From: Apostichopus japonicus | Lineage: Eukaryota > Echinodermata > Holothuroidea > Aspidochirotida > Stichopodidae | Direction: 5' to 3' | NCBI RefSeq assembly: GCF_037975245.1 | Contig: NC_092580.1 | Coordinates: 14,919,001 to 14,979,000, forward strand | Length of the DNA: 60,000 nucleotides | Shown: positions 1-12,100 of the stretch, one piece after another | Position numbering within the stretch: the first letter of the stretch is position 1 | Layout of the letters: each line of letters opens with the position of its first letter | Notes under the pieces: model-generated | Databases searched by the model: none | What the model saw: the letters and a program-made list of their open reading frames with translations, nothing else | What the model was told of the DNA's origin: nothing | Program-made: the position numbers and the translations under genes

Positions 1-3000
1 TAACCAATCCCTATGAAGTAAATGTGCATGTGACTGAAAGGAGTACTGCTCATAAACATAAACTAGTTGTCGTGTGTGTGCTCATCGATCTCTCAGTGTA
101 CAGGTTAGACCACCGGTATTGACACACAAGATAACAAGGTCACAGGCAGTGGGCTTGTATTAGGGTCCTGTTCAGTCTGGTAGTTTGCGGCCAGCTTTGC
201 ACTTCACCACTATCATAATGAAAACCAATAAATCGAAGAAACCAGTAAACCATTGACACCTTCAAAAAATCACACAAATGATAACATGGCAAATATAAAA
301 TTCATTTCCACAATCCATATTGTTTTATCATCGAGAAACGTTCTGTTCTAAATTTGCATTCATCACATCACCATGACATCAGAAAATTTACCAGTCTTAC
401 CCTTTGAGTGTAGTAAAGTATTAATTTTACACTTATTCCATAGGCAGTTCTTTTAACTTCTCATCTCATCTTATTCTAATTCCTGTACTGTTCCTTATTA
501 ATTAAGTGTACTAATACTTGTGCTTAGGCAATCCATTAGTGATAAACCTCACTTAATATGAAAAAAAAAAAATGCCTACAGATGGCATCTGCCAACCAAC
601 AAGAGCATGAAAGCATCTGTGCTAACATGAAGACCCCCCTCCACCTCCCCTTTATTGGAACAACCCCACCCTCCCCCCACACCCGTTACCTTCATTAAAT
701 GTTAACCAACAGACCAATTTCATGCAAATGCGTGTTTTCAAACTTTAAACATTACATTAACATCAATATTCCTACTACCCTGCTTCAAATTTAATTCTCA
801 GGGGTTTTAATATTAAGTCATATTTCAGTCACACAAATATGGCTTTATGCCCTTCCTCTATACGGTAACCTCTGTCCTTGACTTCCTTGTCAAATTCTTC
901 CCTGTGGTAGTACACTGCAGATTACAGTTCCCACACTTGACCTTCCAAACATACCCCTTTTACAACATTACCTCTGCCTTGTGCAAGGCATTTACAATCT
1001 CAGTGATTAAGAGACAAAAACAACTCAAGACTTAATTCTACAGGCAAATTATGTGAATATTGTTCAAGCATGCAGAGAAGCCGTTTTAATTATTTATGTT
1101 TGGTTAACACTGCACACTTTGATTGAGCATAGTTAAACATATATATGTATTAATTATAGGAAATGAAAAAAATGGAAATGAACATTCATATACATAGCAA
1201 GAAAACTTTAATAAGGTCAGTAGCCACACGTCTCTTATCCAAGGACCCACATGGTTTGTTTCAGACGTACCATTATTGACCGACAAGAATGGCGCCTCGC
1301 CTTCGACCGCGGCTGCTTAATACATATGTGTATGTTAAGTACATTGTGGGATCGTTAATGCAGTTCTGCAATATCTTTCTATGTGTCTGCAGGATACTAA
1401 CACAAGGGCATTGACTCTATACTTCATACAAAACGGTTTCGATTCACGAAAGCAAAGCATTCACATCGTGTTATATACTTCTGTGAATAGAGGGCTCACA
1501 GGTCATCATAAAGACCATTGTTGTTGGCTTCAAAAGGTTTACAGCTGGCAACCTCACATAAACCCTGCTCAAGATTACTGTAAGCAGAAGCCTTTCCCTG
1601 TCATAGATTCAAATTAAACATCTGTTCATACATTCAGAAGAAATAACCTTTGCATAAATATCAGCTTGAACTAGAAAATCATTTCGATTTATTTTTAGAG
1701 CTATACCAGTGAGGACCTGAGAAACTGTCCTCCTTATATAAAACATAACATTATCACAGCTACTAACAAATTAATTCATGCTCCACAAGTAATGACTTTT
1801 GAGCAATGCTTTTTCATTTCCATTAATATCCAATATAACTTCTACAATGTTGTATTCCCTTCGTGGCAGCAGTCGGCCAACTTACAATGTTGCCAACTAT
1901 TAAATATAACTGACATCATGACATACAGTTTTATTTCATATTTGTTTCACCACCAGATCCCCCACCCCCATCCCGACCCCCCACCCCCTCCTGGATTACA
2001 GAAGAGGTTCTTATTTGGTGTGCTGTATGTAATTCTTTGACTGACCCTTAAAAAGAAATGAACCCCTCTGATTTTTTCCTTCAGTTCTGACAGTAATGAA
2101 GAAAAAAGTTTTAAAAAAAGATGAAAATTATTCAAAATGTGTCAAAATACCTGTTGAAGTAACGATCAGAGGAATAATCTCACGCACGAGTATCGAATCC
2201 CAGAGAATCATGCACGAGAATTAAAAGGAGGAAAACACGAGAGATCTGATTGATAAACAGGGGAGGTGATCATAATAATTGATTACATTCGGTTCTATAT
2301 TTTGTAGTAGTATCCGATGATATATCAAGAAATGAGAGGTTGAGGATACCAAAAGGGGATCGAGGAGGGGCAAAGAAAGGATTACTGGAACTTCACTGAA
2401 AATAAAAGACATTCCATTTCCCTCTCTCGCCCTCTCTGTTTGAACTAATCAACCGTATGGCATTAAACCAGTGCCACAAGGCGTCTTACAAATTGTTTAG
2501 AAAACACTGAAATTCTACAAAAAACAAGACTACAAATGCCTCATTAAATCTAGGCCAACTGGGAAAATTACTGTTTGTTTGTTATTCTGAAATATTTTGA
2601 AAGTGGTCATTAAAATCTACCAAATTTACAAACTGCTGAAAAATTGAAACTTTTACCACTTTTTTGACCTCACGCTGGGCCTGGACAAAGTCTTGTATAT
2701 ACAAAATTCATCAAATGTACAAAATATACATAACTATAGTACATTGTAATTTTTGAACTACTAGAAAAAGAGGACCAAAATTAAAAAAAATTGTGGAATG
2801 GTTGTTGCTACTACACACTAAAAATATGATACAAATTGCCAAACTAGTTCATGCCTTAAAAGTGGACTAAGAAATAATAATAAGAAAAAAAAAGAAGAAA
2901 TAATTGAAAATAAAAGCAGCCTGACAATGAAACCACATGACCTTACTGATTTGGGCTTTGTGATAATAAAAGATCAGTATGGGTGGGTGGGGGAGGGGGA

Positions 3001-4936
3001 AGGGTGAGGGGGATTGGTTATTCATTGCAAAAGAATTTATGTTTGGTAACTTCAGTTTATAATTGTGGAATTGTTCTATCGAGTACTGTCATACATGTAA
3101 ACGTCTAGGTTTTTGCGCGACCCTAGGTAAGGTCGCAGCGAATGATACGTTGTGTCCACGCATATTTAATGAATCGTGTCTGAATATTGCCTATCAGTGA
3201 GATTTTTCTACTTGTAGATTAGTCCCTTTCACTTTCACAATGCATAGAGTCAAAACTTGCTCTAGGCAAACACTGCTAGGCCTACAAATGTCGGAGAAAA
3301 CGGTAGCACTTTGTGACAGGTAGACTAGGCATTGCAGCATTAACGTTAAGCTGAGACAATTTTTGTATATCCCAATTTTGGGCTCCAATGGTTACGATTC
3401 AACAACTACAAGGGGGGTTCATCATAGCATTAGACTCATGAAAACCCATCCACACACATTATGCGAAAAAACATGAGGCAAACCCACTTTGGACTGTGTA
3501 TCCCCAAGTGCGGTTAACACAACACCGTCTATCACTCCAGCCAGTTGAAGAAACAGCATCTTTATAGGATATGACATGTGTAAAACTGAGAGAATATTAG
3601 GTGATGTGTTTCATCCCTAACATCTGCATTTCATGTCACCAACTCACCAATTTCGATCATCTAGGCTTCTACGTTTATGGAAAACAAAAGTTATCTGCCT
3701 GGCTGATATTTTTCTTTGAAATACCTTCTCTGTTAGGCTGGCATGAGAGACAACTAACTGATTCAGAAAACATGAATCTGTTTTGGCCCAAGAGTTTTAA
3801 ACTCTACATGTAAGATTCAACCAAACATATATAGCTATATCGTTATAGTTCTTCACTAAATCATCACACTATAGACAAACCAAAATGAGTCACACCCATT
3901 GGATACACTTAAAACCTCCAGACACTGTCAATGTAAATAAAGTCTACATGTGACATTATCGTGCACCGACACAAATCACTCCCAATACCAGTGTACTCCA
4001 TGCCCCCTAGTTCTCCAACCCATCCTTTTTCTCAACCCATGTATTTTTTCTTTCTACTTTGATGAAATCAACAAGGGACAAAGTACATTGTCACGAAACG
4101 AAAACATTTTAAAAATGGGAAATTAAACATAGCTAGCTAAGTAGGTTGTAAAATTATCTACACGTCTAAAAAAAAAAAAAAAAGTAAGTTTGGCAACAAA
4201 CTTGGGAATGACTCTACTTTGAAAGCTACAATACCAATACCTATCATTATATCAATATTACCTTCAATTGCATTGACAATTATGTACACATTTGTAAAAA
4301 GAAAGTTGCACCACAATATAATAATAATAATAATAATGATCATAAAAAAAAAGATGTAAAATGGGCAGGTTTTGTTTTTTTGCAAACTTCTATGAGCAAA
4401 TTCTAAAAAAGTTCAAACTGTCACAATCTAAAAAAAAGTAATAACCATACATAACAGCATAGTAGGACAAGAATCTAGCTCAAACATGCCCCCCCCCTCA
4501 TCTTTTAAAGAATCGAAAAAAAATCAAATATGAGGACGATTAAAAAGGCAAAATGGCTCGAGTGAGCAACCGGGACATATGCCATCAAATGTCCATTCTA
4601 TTGTGCTGGCAATCTATAAATATATAGACAAAAAATGAGAATGCCACACATATTTAGAAGAAACTACATCAATCATCTGAAGAAAGGGGGCTTTCTCACA
4701 TAAGCCCGACCCAGCTCCCACCTTAACGGCATCCTGCTCAATACAGAAATGCACGTGGTGAATAAACACTTTCAATAGAAATTAAGTCTTTAGAACAATG
4801 AAAATGTTCTTTGTTTTAAAAAGTATGAAAAGTACTGATGACAATCTTCTACACATTAAAAATCTGTACTTCTAATTTTTAAAAATTTGTAAAACTCTAC
4901 CCCTTTAAGTATCGGCTATACCGTGAAGATTACATC
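1..4936. other. Non-coding sequence beyond the MDM1 3' end
   Basis: No gene is recognised on either strand. The open frames are short, AT-rich and without family resemblance. Visible content is simple: an A-run near 560, C-rich tracts at 636-685 and 1965-1990, a G-rich tract at 2985-3010, an A-run at 4168-4183 and an ATA microsatellite at 4317-4338. A small GC-rich island lies at about 1285-1320; a frame there begins MAPRLRPRLL but is short and unsupported, so I did not call it. Confidence 0.6.
4317..4338. repeat. ATA trinucleotide microsatellite
   Basis: About seven ATA/TAA units in a row, read directly. It is an ordinary simple repeat in non-coding DNA. Confidence 0.9.
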
Positions 4937-4942
4937 TTTATT
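4937..4942 (-). promoter_or_regulatory. Candidate MDM1 polyadenylation signal
   Basis: TTTATT on the plus strand reads AATAAA on the transcript strand. It is the first exact AATAAA I find after the MDM1 stop codon and would give a 3' UTR of roughly 0.9 kb. Single hexamers are common in AT-rich DNA, so this is only a candidate. Confidence 0.3.
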
Positions 4943-5835
4943 GTTTTTGTTTTTTTCGTTTAAATTTTTATGTAAATTCTTAAAATGTCTCAAGTTAAGA
5001 CACCTTTTATGCAAACGTAGTTTACTCATAAATGTTACATATTTATACTTATGGCATTAGGATTCACTTCGTCCAGGAAAACTTGTCCTTTGTTAATGCC
5101 AAGCCTCACGTCCCGACTGCTGTTTACTCCTCTTATCCTGACCATTTCCCTGCTTGAGGGAAATGCCAGAAGAGTTTCTCGATGGGTAAAAACCCACTCA
5201 TTACTGATAATTCTAACAACTTTGACTACTTTTGTCAAATTGCACATCGTCACCAATAACAATCTCAAAATCTATCAAATCAGCAAGTATTACATTATAA
5301 TTAAAATGCTTGAAAAAGGAGTGAATTTCCAAATAAAAAAATTGAACTTTTGACTAAAACATTATCCCACCATAGGTTTTCTAGGAATCAACCAAGATCC
5401 ATAGGGGGGGGGGGGGATCTTGTGATGTTCTGATCACGATGTAACTGATACGAGTGATCCAAACAGGATCCACTCGGCTCTGACAATGCATGGATTAACA
5501 GATGTTAACCAACAAGGATCTTGTCACGCAGGGATCAGATATGACTTATGACTTGATATGACTCCAACGGTCACAATCTATATCACTTGTACATTTAAAG
5601 ATGGTCAAGAAAGACCTCCTGCAAAATGCCTTTCAAGAAGAAATAATAATATCACAATGTAAATCGTTATCGAACTGACATCACTGGAGGAGACGGTTGC
5701 TATTTACTCTAGAGAATCGTAATCTGTTTAGTACTCTCAGATCAGATATATATCAGGTGATGGAACCACGAGTAAACCTCCGTACCTCTCCATCCTAACA
5801 CCACTCACTGAGATCTACACCACCGTGGTTCTACT
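4943..5835 (-). other. Presumed MDM1 3' UTR
   Basis: This stretch lies between the MDM1 stop codon and the nearest exact poly(A) hexamer. It holds a G-run at about 5405-5418 and several GGATC words at 5418-5530. Two antiparallel open frames at 5035-5353 (77 and 100 codons) have no recognisable family motif and are probably chance. Confidence 0.4.
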
Positions 5836-6173
5836 TCATCGCATCTTCTTCCCCCAAAAGTCATCCCGTCTCTTCTTTGCTCTCTCTAACACCTCCGAAG
5901 CCAGCGAGACGCTCGAATGCGAGGAGAGCGTCGACAGGGAGAGCTCGTCACTGTCTCTGTCTTCGTGGTGCTTCTGAGGACTCCACGTCTGTGAGCTCCG
6001 ACCGTTCTGCTTACGCGGAGTCTTGTCGGGGAGGTCGCCGAAGATGAACGAATTCGGTCTGTCCTCTGCGTCGACCCGGTGAGATGCAACTTCGGCGGCA
6101 TGTTCCCTGGTCTGAGGATAAGCGGTCTGTGGTCTGCCATACATGTTACCAGAGCTTGGACGGTTCAAAGGAC
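5836..6173 (-). CDS. MDM1: MDM1 coding exon 15 (C-terminus)
   Basis: Acceptor TTTACACAG|GTCCTT; phase 1 in; ends at TGA 5838-5836. It encodes Ser-rich sequence (DELSLSTLSSHSSVSLAS) and the terminal ERAKKRRDDFWGKKMR, which matches the conserved vertebrate C-terminus ARAKKRKENFWGK. A second open frame over the same bases is a shadow. Confidence 0.97.
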
Positions 6174-9100
6174 CTGTGTAAAGGACAGGGTGCAGAGATA
6201 TGATGGTATTTCTTACAACCTGTCTCTTCCCTTTGCAAGCATAATTACTATATCACAATACAACCACCACACAAGCAGCTTTGGTTCCACCTCAAAAGTA
6301 ACGATCTCTCTTCAAAGTCCTACTATGTTTCAATGCAACCAAATAAAGTGACTTTAGTTTGATTCATATATCCTCAGGGGTAATGGAAATTGCACGTTTT
6401 GAGATACAAATAATTCAATTTCAAGAAAAGGAGACATGTACAACAGTATTAGTAATATGTGTGTGTATGTGTGCCAATGTGGATGTATGGGTTCTATAGC
6501 AATACCACAAAATCATGGACAAAATATTGTACAGACACAAATTTAACTTCTTATTCTGATTTTCGCCTCAAACCCAATCTGTCTTAGATACACACGCAGA
6601 CGTACCATCTTTAAGGCTGTAGGTTTTCCCATTCTTTGGGTTCATCTTGTCATCAGCTGCAGGTGGTGGACCTCTAGGCCCTGCCAAGGTCTTTGGTGGT
6701 TCCACCTTTGTTGGCATGACTGGCATAGCAGGGCTGGTTTCAAAATAATGATTGGAATGTCTCTGGAATGTCGGCACTGGACGATGGTCAGGACTCAGTG
6801 GGTCAGGGTCATTGGTCTTCCTCCCTGCTGCCGGAGAAGACTGTATCTGTGCGCCCTGGAAGATAATGAAAGGTTGAGATTACGATCAAACGCTCTGCTC
6901 ACAGCAAACTCGACTAAGCAGCTCACGGGTTATACATAAGTTACAAGTGAAATACCAACTGTTGGGAATAGAAGCTCTCAGTTTCTTAGCGAGAAACTAA
7001 ACTGTTTTATTATTAAAGCAACTATATAGGTAGGTTCTGCAGACTTGTCATATGAGTACAACAGCCAGAGTACAAGTGGAGCTCCATTTGGTCTGAGTAC
7101 AAGTACTAGTGCTGGGCCCTGAGTACAACTGTGTAAGTTTGCACTTGTATCTATACAAGATTTTACAAGATTAAAATGCCTCGAGAATGACTGCGAGTAA
7201 AAATCCACAAGAGTGAGTATGCAAAGTGGTAATTTTGTTTATAATATCGCCACACAAATAGTATGGACACACTACAAGGAAGGACACACTATGGGTATGG
7301 ACACACTACAGGTATGGACACACTACAAGTATGGACACACTATAAGTATGGACACACTACAGGTATGAACACAACACAAGTATGGACACACTACAAGTAT
7401 GGACACACTACACGTATGGACACACTATAAGTATGGACACACTACACGTATGGACACACTATAAGTATGGACACACTACAGGTATGAACACACTACAAGT
7501 ATGAACACACTACAGGTATGAACACACTACAGGTATGAACACACTACATGTATGGACACACTATAAGTATGGACACACTACAGGTATGAACACACTACAG
7601 GTATGGACACACTACAGGTATGAACACAACACAAGTATGGACACACTACAAGTATGGACACACTACACGTATGGACACACTATAAGTATGGACACACTAT
7701 AAGTATGGACACACTATAAGTGTGTCATTCTGATATCATTTCAATACTGTTCTATATTAAATAAAACACTGTATCAATGCAGTAAGAGAATATAGCTAAC
7801 TGGTCAAGTTTCATTTGAAATGCTAACAACAACAAAACTTCAAATATATTGAAATTGTCGACATTGTTAGTTACATGTGGTTTAATACTGATATCATAGT
7901 GGGTTGCAATATGTTTTACATCTACATTGCAAAGATTGCCTTCTTCCCTCATGTACTGTGAGGTTTCATACGCATTGACAGCATAACAGGCAAGAGTATT
8001 ACAGATGATGTGATCAGAGATCCACTAGAAGTACCTTTAAAATCCAACAATGTAGACCATATAGATAAGTTAGTAAGTAAGTAAGTAAAACTTTATTGCT
8101 CCATAAAATCGGAATTTTGATACTCGCACATTATAAGAAATACAAAAATATATATATAACTATATTCATATTTACAATTAATAACTAAGGAAGGTAAGAT
8201 CAAGTTAAATAGTTAAAGACAGAGAGCCTACCCATCCAAGGACTAGGAAACCGCCTAACGACTCAAATTGCTGTTGTAAAGTTTTATTGCACGAGGGATA
8301 AATGAATTGCGGTGCCGGTTAGTCTTCAGTTGAGGAAGTCTTAGTCTACCAATGCCCCTATCTATTAATCTATCATGAAGTTGAACATGAAATGGGTGAC
8401 TACAGTCGTCCTAAACGGAGTTGAGCTTGGACATTCAATGCAATGAGAATGTTTCATTATAATAGTTGTGGTGAATATATATACATATATAACTTGTAAC
8501 ATCACAGAAGAGACAGCTCAACAACACTAAGTAGCTGTAGCTGGGCTTCCTTTGTCTGTTTTGTTCTGCACAAATTTGTCACAAAAGCAGACAGACATGT
8601 TCTTTGCACTGCTACCATGATGTATAGTAAACTTCCCCTACCAGATCATAGACATGTCACTGGTGCAATGATGTGTACGGACATGTACAAGGTGTTTTCC
8701 CTAGTATAGAATTGTGCCTTTTTAACACATAACATAACAAGCAAAATGAAAATGAACTCTATCATCACAATTCACTTACGATGGGTTTCATACGCATCAT
8801 GAGTATGTAACCAGTTGTATTTATATTTCCAGCTAGTAATCTAGTATTCCAATCCATTGGTATTCATCAGCGATCTAGTCTAGAGAAATCCAGAAACATT
8901 TATAGCTCTTTGGATTGCATCATCAATTGGACTTCAGTCACAGAATGGGATTAGTGCTTACGAGTAAACTGTCCACCATACAACATATCCAAATCACAAG
9001 CACAGAGACTCACCTTGTTAACCTCTGTTGGATCCTTAGGAGGGGTTCTGGGTGGGGTCAAAGTTCGGTCCGGTGACACACCCTCCTCTTTACTGCTAAG

Positions 9101-12100
9101 GCTGTTATCATTATCATCGTCATCATCCTCATCACTGTCATAGTCAAATGCTCCTGAGATTCCTCCCGGTAAAATGGCTTTTGCTCTCTCTAGAAAAATA
9201 CGAAAAACACAAAATGACCGAAATGGACCATGGTGTCACAATTTTTTGTTCGCATTGAAGAATACTTTCCAGGAAAGTCTCTACAGATTTACAACAATCA
9301 ATGCCACAGGGCAACTGATCAAGTGTTAGTAATTGGTAAGTGCTGGTGGCATAGCTTGGGTTTAACGGACCCCACCCCCCAACCTCAAGAGTGAGAACTG
9401 CGATACTTCAATCATCGATTATCTAAACTAAACTTGACACAGAGTCATAAATATAAATTAACCCACAACGCTCTCACTGATCATCTTACTTGTGATCCGT
9501 TGGCCCAAAGTGTCAGAACCAACCCTTGGGGGCCCCAAGAAATTGGGGTCCCAGGGCCAATGAACCTTCTTAAAGTCCCTATTACTACACCTCTGGTAAG
9601 AGTGTATAAAGGCCGTTACAAATCAATTTATTCAATTGCTGCATTTCCAATGACCCCTGCTGCAGTAGTGACAATATCTTGTCTAGCATAAAACAGCTTC
9701 ACCTGTTATTTGCAGCTCCTTCCACCATCGATTCCAATCAGCCTGGAGGCCTCTCAACTCACCTTGACGATTTTTGATACCATTTCTTTCCAGCCCTAGT
9801 GAGGTTGACATGCCAGACCCATTTACCACCTCAGCTGAGGGCCTTGTCTGGGGTCTGAGTGCTGCATTGGTACGGTGAGATGACATCGCTCCACTGGGTG
9901 CAGTCCTTGGTCTGGGTCGAACATCTTTCCTCCTTGGTGGTGAAGTTAAAATTGCACCACCTAAGAGAAAAGAGAAAATTGATTCTTCATTGTCAAGTCA
10001 CTTTTACTTTTTTTTTTCTATCTCTTAAAAATACACTTCATTATAATATAAAAATAAACATTAAAAAAAAAAAATCAATTTTACACAACAGTGTAGGGGA
10101 TAAAAAGCCCACAAATTGTGCAGAGTTGGTTGCATCTTTCTTCCATTTAATTTTTTTCTATTTGTTCTCCCTCAGATCTTCATTAATCTCTCTTTGTTCA
10201 TCCACTCTTCGCATCAACAGTTCTTATCAACTTGCATAAACAACTTATAACCAAAACATGCAATATTTACAATACCATAATACATCTCTCTCTTAAACCC
10301 ACATATTGTCAACATTTTTTATCATGCCCAATCCTTTACTGAAATTTACTTTTGTCTGACATTAATACAACATTGATGCCTGTTGACCTAATGTGAGCAT
10401 TGACCTCTAAAAGTTTAAATAGGATTCTTGCACTCACCACGCTGGATCTATATACTAAGTATGAAGTTTAAGAAAGATGTACTTCTTTTTGTGCTAACAG
10501 GATTTTCAGACTTTTCACTTAAATGTTGACCTCCACAAATTCCAATAGGGTTCTTGTACTCAACAAGCTGAATCTGCATACCATGTATCAAGTTCAACAA
10601 AGATGTTCTTTTTGAGTTATCGTATTCATGAATTTTTCAGACTTTGACCTCTGTTGACCCCAAACGACCCCAAACGACCATGGAACTTAACAGAAACAAT
10701 AGGCTTCTTGTACTCAATAAGACAAATGCACATAACAAGTATGAAGTAAATCCACCGTTAAATTTTTCAGTTACCATGTCTACAAGCAAGTGTCACATAC
10801 ATAGACACACCCACACACCCATGGAACACATGCCATCACCATCGCATTGATTCCTTCTGTCTCCGGCAAGAAGTAAATCCAGAGTTTAGTATCAATCATC
10901 ATATTTTGTTGAATATGTAGTTCAACCCAGCCAAAGTCAGACAAGTTTTTGTTCCTCTACACCCACCTGATGCGGGAGTGGTCTTGTCGAGATGATGTCG
11001 CTGTCTCTGACCTCCTGTCTCCAATCTAGGTGTCGGTAATCTCCCTTCCTCCGACAAGACGCTGGCATCTTCGGAGGTATCCGAAACAGAGCCTCTGTAA
11101 CCATCTGGTGTTGGAATACTTCCATAGCTACACAATGAAAAATCCAAGGTGAGGGATGTAAATGAGGTAAAACTCAGATATTTTAGTAAGTTCTTAAATG
11201 ATAAGATTAGAGACAATTTTAGTCTGGACATGCAATACTTTTTCACAGGGATAGAATAATGAGTGCAGGTTATCTTTCAATGTCTATGTTTGTTTTCAAA
11301 CAATTATATGTAAGAATGTGACTTTTTTGTCTATACGACACTACTTTTCTTTGAGTGCAGATCCGGTGATCAGAGTTTTAGTGACATACCTTGAGCTCCT
11401 GTCACGTGACACTTCTTCTTTCTTCTCATTCTCTCCCCATGCTAACTTTCTCCTCACAGGAGAAGGCTCTTTCCTGCTTCTCTCCTCACTTTGCTGCTTA
11501 TTACTCTCAGGCACTTTTTCATTTATAGTTTTGGTAATCTGTTGAGCTCTGTTGAATTAAAAAAAAAGAGTGCATCACTATTTGAAAAATTAAGGGGACA
11601 TACCCCTGCCTTCTCCCATCCACCTCCTACCAAATAGTAACAATAATAGAAATAATCAGCCGTTATTGTTACGACGCTTCAGCGACCACAAATGTGGTCA
11701 AAACCCACAAGGGCTTATGGATTACAACTAACATGTCAGGTGGCTTCGAATTCAACATGTTTAACTCTAATTTGAAATCTTTTCAATTTAGAAAGTCATT
11801 TCACATGTGAAAACTGTAGATTGCTCTTGGATGAAGAACCCACCTTACTATGACCCGGCCGGGTATCAAACCCAGAACCTCCCTATTGCTAAGCCTCATT
11901 GCTTCAAATGCCACGCCTTCATCCACTCGGCCACAGCACCGGTAACACTTAATAACCTGTACTATCACTCATGCCTTTATTGTTTACGTAGTTAATGAAC
12001 TGCTACTGATGTTCCATGTACAATCAGGCACTCACCCCTCATGCATATCAGAGAGTGAGGTAGTTAATGAACTGCTACTGATGTTCAATGTACAATCAGG

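Larger units (their letters stand above)
6174..9762 (-). other. MDM1 introns 12-14
   Basis: Intron 14 (6174-6605) and intron 12 (9190-9762) hold nothing recognisable. Intron 13 (6856-9013) carries the 17-bp minisatellite and the LINE fragment, plus several GAGTACAAGT-like words at 7045-7210 that recur at 13810-13910. Confidence 0.7.

Noticed and set aside
1285-1430. GC-rich start of a small open frame (MAPRLRPRLL)
   Set aside because: Becomes AT-rich at once, with no homology or splice evidence.
11850-11942. A functional tRNA gene
   Set aside because: The A and B boxes are present, but no clean cloverleaf can be drawn and the sequence continues into a repeated body; it is a SINE head.
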